From: CAWCVR01 sp963799105
GTDB lineage: Bacteria > Acidobacteriota > Terriglobia > Bryobacterales > Bryobacteraceae
Direction of reading: 5' to 3'
Assembly: GCA_963799105.1 (NCBI GenBank)
Contig: CAWCVR010000002.1
Coordinates: forward strand, 620,001-684,000
Length of the DNA: 64,000 nucleotides
Shown here: positions 60,989 to 64,000 of the stretch, in pieces
How positions within the stretch are numbered: the first letter of the stretch is position 1
How the letters are laid out: the number at the start of each line of letters is the position of its first letter
The notes under the pieces: model-generated
Databases searched by the model: none
What the model saw: the letters and a program-made list of their open reading frames with translations, nothing else
What the model was told of the DNA's origin: nothing
Made by a program: the position numbers and the translations under genes

Positions 60989-62349
60989 CGGGCCTTGGCC
61001 CCCGCAACCGCCCGCCGCACCACTTCCTCCACTTCCTCCCGGTATTCGCGCAGCAATTCTTCCGTCTCCGCCTCGAAGCGCATCACCAGCACCGGCTGCG
61101 TGTTCGAGGCGCGCACCAGGCCCCATCCGCGGTCGAACAGCACGCGCACGCCGTCCACGTCGGAGATCCGGTGGCGCGCCCGCAACTCCGCGGTCGCCTG
61201 CCGCACCACGGCGAACTTCAACTCGTCGGCGCAATCGAAGCGGATCTCGGGCGTCGTCACGGTGCGCGGCAGATCCGCCAGGTGGCTGGACAGCGGCTTG
61301 CCCGAATTGGCCACGATCTCCATCAGCCGGCAGGCGGCGTACATCGCGTCGTCGAAACCGAAGTAGCGGTCGGCGAAGAACATGTGGCCGCTCATCTCGC
61401 CGGCCAACTCCGCGTGCGTCTCCTTCATCTTGGCCTTGATGAGCGAATGGCCGGTCTTCCACATGATCGCGTTGCCGCCGCGCGCCGCGATGTCGTCGTA
61501 CAGCAACTGCGAGCACTTCACCTCTCCGATGAAGGTGGCTCCCGGCTTGCGCGTCAGGATCTCGCGCGCGTAGAGGACCATCAACTGGTCGCCGTAGAGC
61601 ACCGTGCCGCGCTCGTCCACCGCCCCGATGCGGTCGGTGTCGCCGTCGAAGGCGATGCCCACGTCTGCGCCGGTTTCCAGCACCTTGGCGATGAGCGGGC
61701 CGAGATTCTTGAGCACCGTCGGATCGGGGTGATGATTCGGAAAACTCCCGTCCATCTCGAAGAACATCTCGGTGGCCTCGACGTTGAGCCTCTCCAGAAT
61801 GCGATGCATCACCGGTCCGCCCGTGCCGTTGCCCGCGTCCACCACCACGCGCACTTTCCGCGGAAACCGGAACTGCGAGGACACCTCGTCCACGTAGGGC
61901 GTCACCACGTCAGCGGTGGTCTCGCGGCCGACGCCGCGCGCCAGGTCGCCGGTTTCGATCATGCGGCGCAGATCCTGAATCCGTTCGCCGTAGATCGTCG
62001 AAGAGCCGCACACCACCTTGAATCCGTTGAACTCCGGCGGATTGTGGCTGCCAGTGATCATCACGCCGCCATCGGCCTGCAGATGAAACACCGAGTAGTA
62101 GAGCACCGGCGTGGGCGCCACGCCGATGTCGGTGACCTGGCAGCCGCTAGAGAGCAGTCCCTTCATGAGGGCGTTGCGCAGCCGAGGGGAGCTCAGGCGC
62201 GTGTCGCGTCCCAGGCAAATCTTCCTGCCCGCGTGCCGCCGCAGGAACGTGCCGAACGCCTGGCCCAGGGCCTCGATGTCGGGATCGAGAAACTCCACCT
62301 CAGCGACGCCGCGGATGTCGTATTCACGAAAGATCGTCGGTTTCAGCAT
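60985..62349 (-). CDS. Phosphomannomutase/phosphoglucomutase
   Basis: 454 residues from ATG 62349 (MLKPTIFREYDIRG, the family start); upstream ATGs would add nonconserved residues. Catalytic serine S101 in MITGSHNPPEFNG, metal loop DGDTDRIG (235-242; usual DGDGDR), substrate loop KTGHSLIKAKMKE, GEMSGHMFF for sugar recognition, and phosphate site RASNTQPVLVMRFEA. It interconverts hexose 6- and 1-phosphates for nucleotide-sugar and glycan synthesis. Confidence 0.93.
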   Translation of the reverse strand: MLKPTIFREYDIRGVAEVEFLDPDIEALGQAFGTFLRRHAGRKICLGRDTRLSSPRLRNALMKGLLSSGCQVTDIGVAPTPVLYYSVFHLQADGGVMITGSHNPPEFNGFKVVCGSSTIYGERIQDLRRMIETGDLARGVGRETTADVVTPYVDEVSSQFRFPRKVRVVVDAGNGTGGPVMHRILERLNVEATEMFFEMDGSFPNHHPDPTVLKNLGPLIAKVLETGADVGIAFDGDTDRIGAVDERGTVLYGDQLMVLYAREILTRKPGATFIGEVKCSQLLYDDIAARGGNAIMWKTGHSLIKAKMKETHAELAGEMSGHMFFADRYFGFDDAMYAACRLMEIVANSGKPLSSHLADLPRTVTTPEIRFDCADELKFAVVRQATAELRARHRISDVDGVRVLFDRGWGLVRASNTQPVLVMRFEAETEELLREYREEVEEVVRRAVAGAKAR

Positions 62350-62425
62350 GTGAGGATGTCCAACCACCATTATGCTCGGGCCAGCGGCGAACAACCGCAC
62401 CGGGAGGGGATGTTATCCTAAGACC

Positions 62426-64000
62426 TTGGCCTCCCAAACCGCCCTCCGCCTGGCGCTGATCCTTGCCGGGGCGCTCTCCGCCGCCGCCCAGCCTTCCGTC
62501 CTGCTGGACGCCATGAGCCAGGAGCTGAACCGCAACTTCCTTGTTTTGAAGGAGAAAGCGGACACTCCGCCGTACTACATGAGTTACGAGGCGACCGAAG
62601 CGGAGTACCGCTCCTTCACTGGGACGCTGGGCACGGTCGAACCCCTGTCGCAGGGGAAGAACCGCGTGCTGGACGTCTCCGTACGGGTGGGTTCGCCCAA
62701 ACTGGACAACTACCATCGGGTCCGCGGCCAGGGCGGCGCCAGCCAGGGCCAGTTTACGTCCGGGGCGCTCCTGACCTTCGAGGACGCGGTCAACTCCATC
62801 AAGCAGCGGCTGTGGCTGGAGACCGACCGGGCCTATCGGGCGGCGGCCGAGCGCTTCATTCGCATCCAGACCAACTCCCAGGTTCGCGTGGCGGAAGCCG
62901 ACGACTCGGACGATTTCTCCTCGGAACCGCCGTCGGTGATGGAAGAAAAGCCGGTGGAACTGAAGTTCGACGAAGCCGCGTGGCGCGAGCGGATCCGCAA
63001 GCTATCGGCGCGGTTCCAGGGCTATCCCGGCGTGCTGACTTCGCATGTCACGGTCACCGCGCAGACGGACATGCGCTATTTCACCAACACCGAGGGGTCG
63101 CGCATCCGGCACGGCCGCGGGTATGCCAGTGTGGTGATTGGCGCCTCGGCCAAGGCCGGCGACGGCACGGATCTCAGCACGTTCGAAACTTTCGAGGCGG
63201 TGGAGGCGGCGGGATTGCCGGACGACCGGACGCTAGCGGCCGCCATCGACCGGGTGGCGAGCGATCTCACCAGGCTGTTGCAGGCGCCCGAGGCGGAGCC
63301 CTTCGTGGGCCCGGCAATCTTCTCGGGACGGGCGGCGGGTGTGTTCTTCCACGAGATCTTCGGCCATCGCGTGGAAGGCCACCGGCAGAAGGACGAGAGC
63401 GAAGGCCAGACCTTCACCAAGAGCGTGGGGACGAAGGTGCTTCCCGATTTTCTCTCGGTGGTGTTCGACCCCACGCTTCGCAAAATGGACGGGGTGGATT
63501 TGAACGGGTGGTACGATTACGACGACGAGGGCGTGAAGGCGCGTCCCGTGACGGCGGTGGATGGTGGCGTGCTGAAGACGTTCCTGATGTCGCGGTCGCC
63601 CATCAAGGGATTCGACCATTCCAACGGGCACGGGCGCCGTCAACCGGGGTACGAGGTGGTTTCGCGGCAATCCAACCTGATCGTGCAATCGAGCCGCGCC
63701 GTCGCGGAGGCGAAGCTGCGGCAACTGCTGCTGGATGAGGTAGGCCGGCAGAACAAGCCGTACGGCCTGTATTTCCGCGACATCACCGGTGGGTTTACGA
63801 CCACACAGCGCGCCGGCCTTCAGGCGTTCAAGGTGATTCCGGTGATCGTTTACCGGGTGTACGCCGACGGACGGCCGGACGAACTGGTGCGGGGGGCGGA
63901 CATCGTGGGCACGCCGCTGGCGAGTTTCAGCAAGATCCTGGCGACCGGCGACCGGGCGGAAGTGTTTAACGGATACTGCGGGGCGGAGTCGGGAACCGTG
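62426..64000 (+). CDS. Exported TldD/PmbA-family metalloprotease, 3' end outside window
   Basis: 525 codons, open to the window edge. TTG 62426 chosen: GGGAGGGG lies upstream, a stop codon closes the frame just before, and a signal peptide follows (ALRLALILAGALSAAAQ); ATG 62513 would drop it. The TldD metal motif is H309-E-I-F-G-H314 with RVEGHR after it. Other family blocks: TNTEGSRIRHGRGYASVVI, GVLKTFLMSRSPIKGF and GLYFRDITGGFTTTQRAGLQ. TldD/TldE normally work in the cytoplasm to process peptides; this copy is predicted to be exported. Partner TldE not seen in the window. Confidence 0.9.
   Translation, partial: MASQTALRLALILAGALSAAAQPSVLLDAMSQELNRNFLVLKEKADTPPYYMSYEATEAEYRSFTGTLGTVEPLSQGKNRVLDVSVRVGSPKLDNYHRVRGQGGASQGQFTSGALLTFEDAVNSIKQRLWLETDRAYRAAAERFIRIQTNSQVRVAEADDSDDFSSEPPSVMEEKPVELKFDEAAWRERIRKLSARFQGYPGVLTSHVTVTAQTDMRYFTNTEGSRIRHGRGYASVVIGASAKAGDGTDLSTFETFEAVEAAGLPDDRTLAAAIDRVASDLTRLLQAPEAEPFVGPAIFSGRAAGVFFHEIFGHRVEGHRQKDESEGQTFTKSVGTKVLPDFLSVVFDPTLRKMDGVDLNGWYDYDDEGVKARPVTAVDGGVLKTFLMSRSPIKGFDHSNGHGRRQPGYEVVSRQSNLIVQSSRAVAEAKLRQLLLDEVGRQNKPYGLYFRDITGGFTTTQRAGLQAFKVIPVIVYRVYADGRPDELVRGADIVGTPLASFSKILATGDRAEVFNGYCGAESGTV

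Overview
The window is GC-rich, densely coded bacterial DNA. Its gene families point to a soil Acidobacteriota of the Solibacter/Bryobacter type: a TIGR03435-type secreted protein, BlaI/M56 regulatory pairs, a MacB-like ADOP permease, BshC (bacillithiol), many exported TPR proteins, and starts that overlap as ATGA or GTGA. This placement is inferred from family content. No rRNA, tRNA or CRISPR array was found.

Layout: 2-10174 (+) holds the end of a von Willebrand A protein, a giant exported TPR protein and an exported hypothetical. 10190-11006 (+) is a small ORF with a nucleotidyltransferase-like gene. 20006-10978 (-) is a tightly overlapping cell-wall signalling operon: FHA, PP2C phosphatase fused to a beta-helix, Ser/Thr kinase, a SEDS-transpeptidase fusion, a second FHA protein and a GNAT. 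20140-23885 is an accessory patch: a PIN toxin-antitoxin pair, a bshC-like relic, an MqsA-like gene cut by an IS3-family element, hairpin repeats and an orphan membrane protein. 23999-28156 (-) carries bshC, rseP and dxr. 28444-31063 holds a dehydrogenase, a CPBP protease and a LolA-like protein. 31100-35669 is flagellar: flgM, a FlgN-like gene, flgK and flgL on the minus strand diverge from a sigma54 enhancer-binding protein, with sigma28-like promoters facing both ways. 35732-38378 (-) is a MoxR ATPase with an unfamiliar 611-residue partner. 38764-45198 has two back-to-back BlaI-M56 modules around a shared operator region. 45242-52258 holds assorted enzymes and exported proteins. 52424-59503 (+) is a tripartite export operon (TolC, HlyD, ABC ATPase, frameshifted permease, second ATPase). 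59500-60245 has a recombination scar and a methyltransferase. The window ends with two small unknowns, a phosphohexomutase and an exported TldD-like protein that runs off the edge.

The most system-like parts are three. First, the kinase/phosphatase/FHA/SEDS-PBP operon, a compact version of the actinobacterial pknB-pstP-rodA-pbpA-fha cluster with unusual fusions. Second, the paired BlaI-M56 modules, one of whose sensors ends in a SPOR domain. Third, the MoxR two-gene unit. Separately, palindromic repeats occur between genes of two operons and inside the accessory patch, and look like a dispersed repeat family of this genome.
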